Assembly: GCF_004208535.1 (NCBI RefSeq)
Contig: NZ_SGIS01000006.1
Coordinates: 80,342-144,341 of the forward strand
Length of the DNA stretch: 64,000 nt
Reading direction: 5' to 3'
Origin: Sphingomonas populi
Lineage (GTDB): Bacteria; Pseudomonadota; Alphaproteobacteria; Sphingomonadales; Sphingomonadaceae
A model generated the notes under the pieces. That model made no database searches. It was not told the DNA's origin and worked only from the letters and a program-made list of their open reading frames with translations. Position numbers and translations under genes: made by a program. Below are positions 44,511 through 54,500 of this stretch, one piece after another (the stretch's first letter is position 1; each line of letters begins with the position of its first letter).

Positions 44511-44909
44511 ATGAGCGACACGATCGACGTTTCCGGCGAGATCGCGCGCCACACCGCAGACCTGATGGCCCAAGGCTATTGCATCCTCCCCAACGCGCTG
44601 CCGCCAGCCACGATTGGCGCGCTCGGCGATGACCTCGCCGGCGATTTTGACCGCACACCGTTCGGCCAGGGCGGCTTCTACGGCACGACGACGAAGCGGT
44701 TCGGTCGCCTTCCGGTCGCCGCACGCGGCGGCGCTGGTCCAACATCGTTTGATTCTCGCTATCGTCGAGGCGGTGCTGTCCCCCTGGTGCGACCGCATCC
44801 AGCTCAACACCACCCTGGCGATCGCCGTGCATCCCGGCGCAGCTTCCCCACCGCGACCAGAAGCGAGGTTCTCATGCCTCGGCGCCGCCCTCGCGGCGCG
44901 GGGCCAGAC
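44511..44909 (+). pseudogene. Broken phytanoyl-CoA dioxygenase (PhyH)-family gene
   Basis: Begins with ATG after GGGGGAGA, 17 bp behind luxI. The first about 70 codons (HTADLMAQGYCILPNALPPA; GFYGTTTKRFGRLP) look like an AHL-locus PhyH dioxygenase. Near 44715-44725 the family-like sequence continues in another frame (LVQHRLILAIVEAVLSPWCD, then IQLNTTLAIAVHPGA). The iron-binding-motif-like LPHRDQ near 44850 is in a third frame. At least two frameshifts and loss of the 3' half make this a pseudogene, or a sequence with several errors. The region 44910-45168 holds nothing further that can be assigned. Confidence 0.7.
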
Positions 44910-45168
44910 TAACACCCTGATTCCGAGAAGCAATACCAACGGTCTTGGCGTCGCATTACCAGAATCGGAGTGCAGCCGGCATCAGCATTGAATATCGCAA
45001 GGCGAGCGTTCGTCCGTCACCCACCGCAACCCGTTGTGTCCAATCATCTCAGCCACCAACCGCAGACGGCCGGGTACTCCCAGGCGACGTAAATGGTTTT
45101 CGCCCGTTCTCGCGACGATCGGCGCGCAGGAGCGGGCGGGTTTCTCGACGATCCTCCTGACGCAGATG

Positions 45169-45948
45169 TCACATTGCGGCCCAGCTTTTCCAGAGCATGT
45201 AGAGGGCGACGCAGAAGATCAGCACCGCGAAGACACTGTTGAGAAGACCCTTGCGGGCGGACAACTGCTTGGATGCGGCTGCCCCAATGACACCGCCGAT
45301 GATACCGCCGCCGATGAAGGTCGCGGCCAGGCCCCAATCAATCAGCCCGGAAAAGGCGTAGTTGAGCGCCGTCGTCAGGCCAAAGGCTGTCACTGCGACG
45401 AGTGAGGAGCCAACCGCATTGATCATCGGCATGCCGGTGGAGGCCATGAGGCCAGGCACGATCAGGAAGCCGCCGCCAATGCCGAAGAAGCCCGAGAACA
45501 GTCCCGTCGCGCTGCCATAGGCAATGACCTTGGGGGCATTTTCGCGCCGGCACTGAACGTCGGGATTTCCCAAATTGCCGCGATTGCGCAGCATCAGCGC
45601 GCCGACCACCAGCATGAGCAGCGCGAACAGAAAGAGCAGGTGCTGCCCGTCGAACGCCTTGCCCAGCGTCGAACCGCCATAGGCACCAAGCACACCGGCA
45701 AACGCATACATGCCTGCGCAGCGCCATTTGATCGTGCCCTGCCGGGCATGGGGAATGAGGTTGGCGCCGGCATTGGCAGCGACCGCAAGTGCACTGGTGC
45801 CGATCGCGACATGCGGCGAAGCCACGCCCACGAGATAGACCATGAGGGGCACCGCCAGAATCGAGCCTCCGCCCCCGACCAGACCAAGCGTGAAACCGAC
45901 GACGGAGCCCGAAGCGGCGCCCAGCAGATATTGGACAGACTCAAGCAT
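45169..45948 (-). CDS. TauE/SafE-family membrane transporter
   Basis: 259-aa protein with about eight helices in the two-repeat TauE/SafE pattern (GFTLGLVGGGGSILAVPLMV; SGFFGIGGGFLIVPGLMAST). The family exports sulfite, sulfoacetate or other sulfur anions. Its place directly after the persulfide-dioxygenase-like gene (8-bp gap) supports sulfite export, the product of persulfide oxidation. Last gene of the SQR operon. Confidence 0.9.
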   Translation of the reverse strand: MLESVQYLLGAASGSVVGFTLGLVGGGGSILAVPLMVYLVGVASPHVAIGTSALAVAANAGANLIPHARQGTIKWRCAGMYAFAGVLGAYGGSTLGKAFDGQHLLFLFALLMLVVGALMLRNRGNLGNPDVQCRRENAPKVIAYGSATGLFSGFFGIGGGFLIVPGLMASTGMPMINAVGSSLVAVTAFGLTTALNYAFSGLIDWGLAATFIGGGIIGGVIGAAASKQLSARKGLLNSVFAVLIFCVALYMLWKSWAAM

Positions 45949-45955
45949 GCGCGCG

Positions 45956-46873
45956 TTAGAGACTGTTCAAGGGAAGTTTGAGATAGCGCGTACCGTTGTC
46001 CTCCGGCTCGGGAAGGTTACCGCCGCGCATGTTGACCTGGATCGAAGGCAGGATCAGCCGCGGCATACCAAGCGTGGCGTCGCGCGCTTCACGCATCGCG
46101 ACGAACGCCTTCTCGGTGACGCCTGAATGGACGTGGACATTGCCCTGTCGCTCCGCCGCCACCGTCGTCTCCCACATGAAATGCTCACGCCCCGGCGCCT
46201 TGTAATCATGGCAAAGGAACAGCCGGGTCCGGTCCGGGAGCCCCAGCAGCCGGTGGATCGATCGGAACAATGCCTGGGCGTCGCCGCCCGGGAAGTCCGC
46301 GCGGGCAGTGCCATAATCGGGCATGAACAGCGTATCGCCGACGAACGCGACGTCACCGATGACATAGGCCATATCGGCGGGCGTGTGCCCGGGGACATGG
46401 AGCGCGATTCCCTCGCGCGATCCAAGCCGGAAGCGTTCGCCATCGAGTAGCAGGCGATCAAATTGCGATCCGTCCCGCGCGAAGTCCGGCCCCTCGTTGA
46501 AGATCGCGCCGAACGTCGATTGCACCGTCAGGATATCGCGTCCGATCGCGAGCGTGCCGCCCAGGCGCTGCTGCAGATAGGGCGCCGCCGAGAGATGGTC
46601 AGCATGGACATGGGTCTCGAGCAGCCATTCGATCTCTAAACCCTCGGCTTCGACATAGGCAATGATCTGATCAGCGGATTCGTGCGAGGTTCGCCCCGAC
46701 GCGGGGTCGAAGTCGAGCACGCTGTCGATGATCGCGGCCTTGCGGGTTGCCGGATCGCTGACGACGTGGGTCGCGGTAAAGGTCGCCTCGTCAAAGACGC
46801 TGTGCACGGCAACGTCGCCGGCGGCAGCACCCTCGACAATGCGGACGGCCTGTTCGAGCGGCAAGTCGGTCAT
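45956..46873 (-). CDS. MBL-fold persulfide dioxygenase-like protein (ETHE1/Blh type)
   Basis: 305-aa metallo-beta-lactamase-fold protein. Metal ligands: His-x-His-x-Asp-His in ETHVHADHLSAAP, a His in ALHVPGHTPADMAY, an Asp in GDTLFMPDYG and a His in LFLCHDYKAPG. This is the iron-dependent ETHE1-like pattern, oxidising glutathione persulfide to sulfite, as in Blh of BigR operons. No fused rhodanese; the rhodanese is encoded across the divergent promoter. Starts at 46873 after GGAGCACG. Confidence 0.88.
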   Translation of the reverse strand: MTDLPLEQAVRIVEGAAAGDVAVHSVFDEATFTATHVVSDPATRKAAIIDSVLDFDPASGRTSHESADQIIAYVEAEGLEIEWLLETHVHADHLSAAPYLQQRLGGTLAIGRDILTVQSTFGAIFNEGPDFARDGSQFDRLLLDGERFRLGSREGIALHVPGHTPADMAYVIGDVAFVGDTLFMPDYGTARADFPGGDAQALFRSIHRLLGLPDRTRLFLCHDYKAPGREHFMWETTVAAERQGNVHVHSGVTEKAFVAMREARDATLGMPRLILPSIQVNMRGGNLPEPEDNGTRYLKLPLNSL

Positions 46874-46895
46874 GTCGTGCTCCACCGCCACGACC

Positions 46896-47264
46896 TCATG
46901 CACTCCCCGGCTCGGTGCCGGCCTGGGCCGCAAACTGGTCGAAGGCCTCAACCGCCTGGGCAGCATACATCAGGCTTGGTCCGGCACCCATGTAGAGCGC
47001 CATGCCCATCACCTCCATGATCTCCTCGCGCGTCGCGCCCCGCTTGACCGCCGCCTGGCTGTGAAAGGCGACACAGCCATCGCACCGGATCGCCACAGAG
47101 ATGGCAAGCGCGATCAGTTCCTTGGTTTTGCTATCGAGCGTTCCCGCCTCGGTCGCAGCTCTGGCCATCGCCGAGAAGGCCTTTGTGACCTCTGGGCTGC
47201 CAAGGCGGACTTCCTTGATCGCGCCGGTTAGTTGCGCGGCCATTTCCGGCCAATCCTTATTCAT
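46896..47264 (-). CDS. Carboxymuconolactone decarboxylase/AhpD-like protein
   Basis: 122-aa helical protein with the AhpD-type redox motif CDGCVAFHS (residues about 61-69; Cys-x-x-Cys followed by His). AhpD-like proteins act as thiol peroxidase or disulfide partners. In this sulfur operon a role in thiol/persulfide redox is likely. It lies 22 bp upstream of the MBL gene and 17 bp after the TolC gene. Confidence 0.85.
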   Translation of the reverse strand: MNKDWPEMAAQLTGAIKEVRLGSPEVTKAFSAMARAATEAGTLDSKTKELIALAISVAIRCDGCVAFHSQAAVKRGATREEIMEVMGMALYMGAGPSLMYAAQAVEAFDQFAAQAGTEPGSA

Positions 47265-47281
47265 AGCGGCGATCCTTTGAT

Positions 47282-48553
47282 TCAGTAGCGACCCAGCAGG
47301 CTGAGCAGCCGGTAGGCGGCGACGATACGATCGGTACCCGCGCGCGCCGCGCCAGCCTCGGCGGCTATGGATTCGCGTTCGGCGTCGAGCAGGTCGAGCT
47401 GCGGCTTCATGCCGACCCGAACCTCTTGGGTAATGCTGTCGAGCGCCTGCGCAGCGGCGGCGGCCTGTTCAGTTGCCGCCTGTTCGACCAACTGCGCCGT
47501 ACGAACATCCTGAAAGGCGGAGATGACCTGTTCCTCGACCTGCATCCGCATGGCCCTTGCCCGTGCGTCGGCTGCCCGGAAACTACTATCCGTCTCGGCG
47601 ACCTTGCCCGACACCCGGCCGCCGCTGAACAGCTCCCAGCGCGCGCGGATGCCGACGGTCGCGCTGTCCGCGCGATAGTCGGGAAAGAATTGATCGCGCA
47701 CCGTGGCGCCTTCCACAAAGGCACCAACCGTTGGCAGGCGCTCCGCGCGCGCACCGCGTGCCGCGGCCTGAGCCGCGCGTAGGCTGGCTTCGGACTGCGC
47801 CAGCGCGGGATTGTTGCGGGTTGCCGCATCCATCGCCTCGTCGAGCGTGGCGGGAAGGACGGGATTGGACGGAAGCGGCTGAAGATCTACCGGTTCAAGG
47901 CCGGTCAGGTTACGGAAATGCGCTGCAGAGGAAACCTGCATGCCTTCGACGCGGGCAAGCCCGGCGCGCGCCTCGGCAAGACGGGCACTCGCCTGGGAGA
48001 CGTCGGTGCTGGGGCTCTCGCCCGCACGAAACTTGAGCCGCGCCTGGCGCTCGATCTCGGTCGTTTGGATAACAAGGCGGCCATAGAGATCGACCATGTG
48101 CGCGGCCGTCAGCACGTCGCCATAGGCTTGGGTCACCGCCATCACGAGCTGGCTGCGCATGCCGACCTGCCCCGCCTCGGCGCCGACGATACCGGCGCGG
48201 GCCTGATCGACCCCAGCGCTGACTCTGCCCCCGGTGAATAGGGGCTGCTCGACCGTTATTTGCGCGGCGCGCGGGGTCACGTTCGCTGCGCCAAGTCCGA
48301 AGAAGCCGCGCGGATCGAGGCGGCCATAGCCGATCGTGCCGCTAAGCGTCGCGGTCGGCAGCCGGCCCGCTTTCGCCTGCTCGAGCCGTGCTTTGGCGGC
48401 ATCCGCATCTGCGTCGGCCGCAGCAATTTCCGGCGCATGCGCGATCGCTGCCGCCAGGGCCTCGTCAAGCGTGGTGGCTTGCGCCGCGCCGCTCACCGCC
48501 AGCGGGGCGGCAAGCCACAGCAGCATGTGCGCAAGGCGGCGCTTGGCCGTCAT
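47282..48553 (-). CDS. TolC-family outer-membrane efflux protein
   Basis: 423-aa outer-membrane channel with a cleavable signal peptide (LLWLAAPLAVSGAAQA) and two OEP repeats (TLDEALAAAIAHAPEIAAAD; TLDEAMDAATRNNPALAQSE), no lipobox. It overlaps the DUF2892 stop by ATGA. It is the likely outer-membrane partner of the RND adaptor/permease at 50522-54777, although transcribed divergently within the SQR operon. Confidence 0.9.
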   Translation of the reverse strand: MTAKRRLAHMLLWLAAPLAVSGAAQATTLDEALAAAIAHAPEIAAADADADAAKARLEQAKAGRLPTATLSGTIGYGRLDPRGFFGLGAANVTPRAAQITVEQPLFTGGRVSAGVDQARAGIVGAEAGQVGMRSQLVMAVTQAYGDVLTAAHMVDLYGRLVIQTTEIERQARLKFRAGESPSTDVSQASARLAEARAGLARVEGMQVSSAAHFRNLTGLEPVDLQPLPSNPVLPATLDEAMDAATRNNPALAQSEASLRAAQAAARGARAERLPTVGAFVEGATVRDQFFPDYRADSATVGIRARWELFSGGRVSGKVAETDSSFRAADARARAMRMQVEEQVISAFQDVRTAQLVEQAATEQAAAAAQALDSITQEVRVGMKPQLDLLDAERESIAAEAGAARAGTDRIVAAYRLLSLLGRY

Positions 48554-48753
48554 TTGAAGGCGACGCCTGGTCGGAAGCCGAGCGCCTTGAAGACGATCGC
48601 CGCCGGACAAAAGCCGGTAAATCCGGTCTGAATCGCGTTGAGCCCGGCGAAGATCGTCAGGCCGATCCAATAGGGATGGACGGTCAGCGACAGCGTCACG
48701 CCAAGCAGGACAACGCAGCCGAGGAAGATGAAAACAGCGCGGTCGATCGTCAT
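48550..48753 (-). CDS. DUF2892 (YgaP-type) membrane protein
   Basis: 67-aa membrane protein with two helices (AVFIFLGCVVLLGVTLSLTV; GLTIFAGLNAIQTGFTGFCP) and the conserved FCPA motif. DUF2892 segments form the membrane part of YgaP-type rhodaneses and recur in sulfide-detoxification operons. Starts at 48753 after CAGGAGAA. Confidence 0.88.
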   Translation of the reverse strand: MTIDRAVFIFLGCVVLLGVTLSLTVHPYWIGLTIFAGLNAIQTGFTGFCPAAIVFKALGFRPGVAFK

Positions 48754-48776
48754 GGCAATTCTCCTGTTATGCGGTT

Positions 48777-50057
48777 TCAAAAACGAAGCTTCTTGATGCC
48801 CATGACGTGGAGCGCGAGCTTCTCGTAGAAGGGCTCGCTCTCACCCTTGCGCACTTTGTTGAGGAAATATTTCTCGAAGCCGACCTTCGCGAGATGGACC
48901 CATTTGCCGCTCGCCGCCCAATTCACGTTGCGCGGTGGGATCTGCGGTTGCGCGACGAAGGCCACGCCGCCATCGCCAAAGTCGGCGAGGCACACCGCAT
49001 TCCAGGTCGCCTCGGCGGTGGGCTCCTTGCCGTCGAGGATCGCGTCCAGATTAGCCGCGATCGCGGTCACCATGCTCTCGATCATGAAGCCGGTCTTGGG
49101 AACGCCGACCGGCACGGGCGTCGGCCCGGTTGGCGGGATCGCGACGCAGACGCCGAGCGCGAAGATTTCCGGGAAGGCCGGATTGCGCTGGTGCTTGTCG
49201 ATCAGGATGAAGCCGCGCGGGTTGGTGAGGCCCGGAATATCGCGCACGGCCGCCACGCCGCGGAAAGCCGGCAGCATCATGGAGAATGCGAACGGCAGAT
49301 CGTGCGTCTTGGCGACTGCGCCCCCTTCCGCGATCTCCTCGACATGCATCATGCCCGCTTCAACCTTCGCGACGCGCGCGTTGGTGACCCATTTGATGTG
49401 GCGCTCGCGCAAGGTGCTTTCGAGCAGGCCCTTGGTGTCGCCGACGCCGTCGAGCCCGAGATGGCCGATATAGGGTTCGGCGGTGACGAAGGTCATCGGC
49501 ACCTTGTCGCGGATCTTGCGCCGGCGAAGTTCGGTGTCGAGGATCAGCGCAAACTCGTAAGCCGGGCCATAGCAGGACGCGCCCTGCACCGCGCCGACGA
49601 CGATAGGGCCTGGGTTTTCGACGAACCGATCGAATGCGTCCGCCGCAGCCGAGGCGTGCGCGGTCTGGCAGATCGAAACGGTGTGCCCGCCATGCGGCCC
49701 CAATCCCTCGATTTCGTCGAACGCTAAATCAGGGCCGGTAGCAATTACGAGATAATCGTAATTGATGTTGCTGCCGTCATTGAGTTCAAGGCGTTTCTCG
49801 GTGGCGTGCAATCGCTTCGCCCCCACCGCCGTGAAGCCAATCTTCCTCCTGGCGAAGATCGGCGGCAGATGCACCTGGATCGCCTCGGGTTCACGCCAGC
49901 GAACAGCCACCCACGGGTTCGAAGGGATGAACGAATAGGTTTCCGTGTCCGCCACCATCATGACTTCGGCGCGGCCCTTGGCGGCGGCCTGGATTTCATA
50001 GGCGGCGATGGTGCCGCCCAAGCCGGCGCCCAGCACCACGATCTTCGGTTTGTTCAT
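48777..50057 (-). CDS. sqr: Sulfide:quinone oxidoreductase
   Basis: 426-aa FAD flavoprotein (IVVLGAGLGGTIAAYEIQAA; a C-terminal FLNKVRKGESEPFYEK membrane-associating segment). Cys130, Cys162 (GASCYGPAYE) and Cys356 fit the three active-site cysteines of classical SQRs; Cys304 is additional. It oxidises H2S to persulfide/polysulfide and reduces quinone at the membrane. Starts MNKPKIVVLG at 50057. First gene of the minus-strand operon, divergent from rhodanese over an AT-rich dyad. Flavocytochrome-c sulfide dehydrogenase flavoproteins are the alternative, less likely. Confidence 0.85.
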   Translation of the reverse strand: MNKPKIVVLGAGLGGTIAAYEIQAAAKGRAEVMMVADTETYSFIPSNPWVAVRWREPEAIQVHLPPIFARRKIGFTAVGAKRLHATEKRLELNDGSNINYDYLVIATGPDLAFDEIEGLGPHGGHTVSICQTAHASAAADAFDRFVENPGPIVVGAVQGASCYGPAYEFALILDTELRRRKIRDKVPMTFVTAEPYIGHLGLDGVGDTKGLLESTLRERHIKWVTNARVAKVEAGMMHVEEIAEGGAVAKTHDLPFAFSMMLPAFRGVAAVRDIPGLTNPRGFILIDKHQRNPAFPEIFALGVCVAIPPTGPTPVPVGVPKTGFMIESMVTAIAANLDAILDGKEPTAEATWNAVCLADFGDGGVAFVAQPQIPPRNVNWAASGKWVHLAKVGFEKYFLNKVRKGESEPFYEKLALHVMGIKKLRF

Positions 50058-50092
50058 GATATCGGTTCCTCGCCTCAATATCGCGCTTGACT

Positions 50093-50118
50093 GAATATAA
50101 CGATTACACGATATATGC
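50093..50118. promoter_or_regulatory. AT-rich operator between sqr and rhodanese
   Basis: GAATATAACG-N6-CGATATATGC, 10-bp arms matching at 8 of 10 positions, lies in a strikingly AT-rich stretch (50088-50140). It is 36 bp before sqr and 38 bp before the rhodanese start. Probably bound by the SqrR/BigR-like ArsR protein at 54791. Confidence 0.55.
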
Positions 50119-50155
50119 AATATACAAATTGATGATCCAATCAGGAGGCTCGGGC

Positions 50156-50494
50156 ATGTTCGGATTCGGCAAGACCAAGGCGCACCGCGAAATCGATGCG
50201 CAGACCCTCAAGGCGATGCTGGCCGACGGTTCGGCGCTCCTCGTCGACGTGCGCGAACCCGACGAGTTTGCCGCCGAGCATATCAAGGGCGCAGTAAACG
50301 CCCCTCTCTCGACCTTCGCACTGCGTAATGTTCCGGATGCAGCGGGCAAGACGATCGTGCTCCAATGCGCTGGCGGCAAGCGCTCGGGCCTTGCGCTCGA
50401 CCGCTGCGCCAGTGCGCAGTCGAGCATCGACACGCATCTCGCTGGCGGCATCGGCGCCTGGAAGGCCGCCGGCCTGCCGGTCGAACGCGGCTAG
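50156..50494 (+). CDS. Rhodanese-domain sulfurtransferase
   Basis: 112-aa single-domain rhodanese with the active-site loop LQCAGGKRSG (catalytic Cys about 79) and the CH2-like DVREPDEFAAEHIKGA. It transfers sulfane sulfur, for example from SQR-made persulfide to thiols such as glutathione. AGGAGG 7 bp before the ATG. Opens the plus-strand operon with the RND pump and ArsR regulator. Confidence 0.9.
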   Translation: MFGFGKTKAHREIDAQTLKAMLADGSALLVDVREPDEFAAEHIKGAVNAPLSTFALRNVPDAAGKTIVLQCAGGKRSGLALDRCASAQSSIDTHLAGGIGAWKAAGLPVERG

Positions 50495-50521
50495 GGCCGT
50501 GCAACAGGGGAGCCGTCGGCA

Positions 50522-51547
50522 ATGACAAAATGGGCATGGATGGTCGCTGGAGCGGCTCTAACGCTAACGGCTTGCGGCGGCAGCGCGCCGAACGAAGAAA
50601 AGACTGCAGCCTTACCCGCCGGCGAGCGGCTGACCGTCGGACGTGCCCAAACCACGGACATGAAGGCGGTCGGCGCCGAAATCACGACGCGCGATCAGGC
50701 GCAGGCGCTGGCCCGCATTCCCGGCACGTTGGCCAGTCTCTCCGTTCGCGCTGGCGACATGGTGACCAAGGGCCAGCGCATCGGCTCGATCGTCGATTCG
50801 CGCCTTGGCTACGAAACCAGTGCGGCAGGCGCGCAGGTTGCCGCCGCGCAAGCCGAAGCAGCCCGCGCACGAGGCGACCTTGCGCGTGTCCAGGATCTCT
50901 ACAATCACAATGTCTACGCCAAGGCCCGCCTCGATCAGTCGGTCGCGATGTCGCGCGCCGCCGATGCCCAGGTGGCAGCCGCCCGCGCGCAGCAGAATGC
51001 GAGCGCCAGCGTCGCCGGGCAGGGCGCGGTCCTCGCACCCGCCTCGGGCCGCGTCCTGCGTGCAGATATTCCCGCTGGCTCGGTCGTGGCGCCGGGCATG
51101 TCGATCGCGACGGTTACGGCAGGGCCGCCTGTTCTCCGCATCGATCTGCCGGAGTCGCTGGCAAACGCCGTGCGTGTCGGCACGCGGGTCATAGTTGCTC
51201 AAGGGGATTTGCCGGAAGGGTCGCGCCAGGGACAGGTGGCACAGGTCTATCCTGCCATCGCCGGAGGCCGGGTGCAGGTCGACGCGACCGTGCCTGGCCT
51301 TTCCAGCGAATTGGTTGGACGGCGGGTTGGCGTGACGATCGAAGTCGGCCAGCGCCGGGCCATGGTGGTACCGCGCCGCTTCATCTCGACCCGCTACGGC
51401 ATCGACTATGTCGATGTCGTCACCCCCGACCGACGCATCAGCGCGGTGGCGGTCCAGACCGCGCCAACGGGCGATCCGGGCAACCTCGAAATCCTGGGGG
51501 GCGTCACTGCGGGCGATATCCTCTTCTCTCCCGGACGCGGTAAGTGA
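50522..51547 (+). CDS. RND efflux adaptor lipoprotein (sulfur locus)
   Basis: 341-aa membrane-fusion protein with lipobox LTAC|GG (MTKWAWMVAGAALTLTAC), alpha-hairpin (AAQAEAARARGDLARVQDLY), lipoyl part (VLAPASGRVLRADIPAGSVV) and beta-barrel. It lies 27 bp after rhodanese and overlaps the permease (GTGA). Only distantly similar to the adaptor at 12113, so this is a different pump class. Confidence 0.9.
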   Translation: MTKWAWMVAGAALTLTACGGSAPNEEKTAALPAGERLTVGRAQTTDMKAVGAEITTRDQAQALARIPGTLASLSVRAGDMVTKGQRIGSIVDSRLGYETSAAGAQVAAAQAEAARARGDLARVQDLYNHNVYAKARLDQSVAMSRAADAQVAAARAQQNASASVAGQGAVLAPASGRVLRADIPAGSVVAPGMSIATVTAGPPVLRIDLPESLANAVRVGTRVIVAQGDLPEGSRQGQVAQVYPAIAGGRVQVDATVPGLSSELVGRRVGVTIEVGQRRAMVVPRRFISTRYGIDYVDVVTPDRRISAVAVQTAPTGDPGNLEILGGVTAGDILFSPGRGK

Positions 51548-54500
51548 ATCTCGGCCTATCGGGGCGCCTCACCCGCGCGACCATCACCTCGCCGCTGACG
51601 CCTTTGTTCCTGCTGGCCGCGATCGCGATCGGCCTTCTGGCCCTGTTCACGATTCCCCGCGAGGAAGAGCCGCAGATCAGCGTACCGATGGTCGACATCC
51701 AAGTGATGGCGCCAGGCCTTTCCGCGCCGGACGCCGTCCAGCTTGTCGGCATCCCGCTCGAGACGATCGTGAAAAGTGTCGATGGCGTCGAGCATGTCTA
51801 TACCCAGGCCGAAGACGATGGCGTGATGGTGACCGCACGGTTCCTCGTGGGATCGAACCCAGAGGACGCCGCGACGCGGATCGACGAGAAGCTGCGCGCC
51901 AATTGGGACCGCATTCCGGTGGGTATCCCGGATCCCAAGGTCACGGTGCGCGGGATCAACGATGTCCCCGCCATCGTCCTGACGCTGTCGCCCAAGCCCG
52001 GCGCGGCCGGGCGATATGACGACCAGGCGCTCTATGCGCTTGCCACCCGGTTGCGGACCGAGATCGCCAAGGTCGACAATGTCGGGCTTACCTTCCTGAC
52101 CGGCGGGCGCCCCGAAGAGATCCGTATCGCGCCCGATCCCGGCAAGCTCAGCCAATATGGCGTACCGCTCGGCAGCGTGATCGATGCGGCCGCACAGGCC
52201 AATCGCAGCTTCCCCGCCGGGAGCGTTCGCGACGGCGGGCAAGCCGTCGCGGTCACCGCTGGCCAGACGCTGTCTTCGGCGCAGGACGTCGGCATGCTCA
52301 CCGTCCGGTCAGTCGCCGGGGCCCCGGTCTATCTGCGCGATGTCGCCACGGTCACCCAGGGGCCCCGCGAGGATCAGGCCCGCGCGTGGCGCTGGGCACG
52401 CAACGACGGGCGTTGGTCGAACGCGCCGGCGGTCAGTCTCGCGATCGCCAAGCGGTCGGGCGCCAATGCGGTCGTCGTCTCCGAGGCGGTGCTCGCACGC
52501 CTCGAAAGCCTCAAGGGCAGCCTCATTCCCGACGGTATCGATGTCGCGGTCACGCGCAATTACGGCGCAAGCGCGAATGAAAAGGCCAATGAGCTTCTCT
52601 ACCACCTCGCGCTCGCGACGATCTCGATCGTTATCCTGATCGGTTTCGCGATCGGCTGGCGTGAGGCCGGCGTCACCGCCGTGGTGATCCCGACGACGAT
52701 CCTGCTGACGATGTTCGCCTCGAACCTGATGGGCTACACGATCAACCGGGTCAGCCTGTTCGCGCTGATCTTCTCGATCGGCATCCTCGTCGACGACGCG
52801 ATCGTGATGATCGAGAATATCGCTCGCCATTGGGCGATGCCCGATGATCGCACCCGTACCGAGGCCGCGATCGAAGCGGTCGCCGAGGTCGGCAACCCGA
52901 CCGTGATCGCTACGCTGACCGTGGTGGCAGCGCTGCTGCCGATGCTGTTCGTCTCGGGCCTCATGGGACCGTATATGGCGCCGATCCCGGTCAATGCGTC
53001 GGCCGCGATGGTCTTTTCCTTCTTCGTCGCGGTGGTGATCGCGCCGTGGCTGATGATCCGCTTCGCGCGCAAGACGCTGGCAGCCGATGGCGCGGATGGC
53101 GATCACGGGAACGGGCATGATGCGAGCGGCGGCAAGCTCGGCCGCCTCTATGCGCGGGTCGCGCACCGGATCATCGATAACCGGAAGTCAGCGCGCAATT
53201 TCCTGATCGCGGTTGGCATTGCCACGCTGGTCGCCTGCTCGATGTTCTATTTCAAGGCGGTAACGGTCAAGCTGCTGCCCTTCGACAACAAGTCCGAAGT
53301 CCAGGTCGTAGTCGATATGCCGGAGGGCACCAGCCTCGAAGGCACGGGCCGCGTCCTCGAAGATGTCACCCGACTGACCCGCGAGTTGCCCGAGGCAACC
53401 GCGATGGAAGCCTATCTCGGCACGTCCGCGCCGTTCAATTTCAACGGGCTCGTGCGCCACTATTTCCTGCGCAGCCGCCCGGAGATGGGCGATGTCATGG
53501 TGACGCTGCTACCCAAGGGCGACCGGGACCGCTCGAGCCACCAGATAGCCCTCGACCTGCGCCAGAAGCTCAAGACGCTGAAGCTCCCTGACGGTGCCTC
53601 GGTCAAAGTCGTCGAAACGCCGCCGGGACCGCCCGTGCTCGCCACCCTGCTTGCCGAGATCTACGGTCCTGATGCGCAGAGCCGGCGTGCCACCGCGACC
53701 GAGCTGGAAAAGATCTTCAAGTCGATTCCCTACATCGTCGATGTCGACAACAGCTTCGGGCAGCCCCGTCCCAAGCTCCGCCTGATCCCTCAGCGGGACC
53801 GGATCGACTATTACGGACTGTCGAGCCGCGACATCAACGATTCGATCGGCGCGCTGCTGGGCAGCAAGACGGTCGGGTACGCTCCGCGCGGGGATGAACG
53901 CACGCCGCTGCCGATCACCATCGCCCTCCCGCAATCCGCGCGAAGCTGGACGCAGACGCTTGCCAGTACGCCGGTGGCGGTCTCGCAAGGCGCTACCGGC
54001 CAAAAGCTGGTCGAACTCGGCGCCGTCGTCGATGCCCAGCAGGAGCAGAGCAGCCCGGCCATCTTCCGGCGCGACGGTCATTTTGCCGATATGGTGACCG
54101 CCGAGCTTGCCGGCGATTATGAGGCGCCGATCTACGGCATGCTGGCGGTCGATCGCGCGATAGATAGCTATGACTGGGCCGCCAAGGGCCTGCAGAAGCC
54201 GGCAATCCGCCTGGCCGGCCAGCCCACCGACGAAAAGACGACGAGCCTGCTGTGGGACGGCGAGTGGGAGATCACCTGGGTCACCTTCCGCGACATGGGG
54301 GCTGCGTTCATGATCGCGCTGCTTGCCATCTACATCCTGGTCGTCGCCCAATTCCGCAGCTTCCGGCTGCCGCTCGTCATCCTGACGCCGGTACCGCTGA
54401 CGCTGGTCGGCATCGTGATCGGCCATATGCTGTTCCGCGCGCCGTTTACTGCCACCTCGATGATCGGCTTCATCGCGCTGGCCGGCATCATCGTGCGCAA

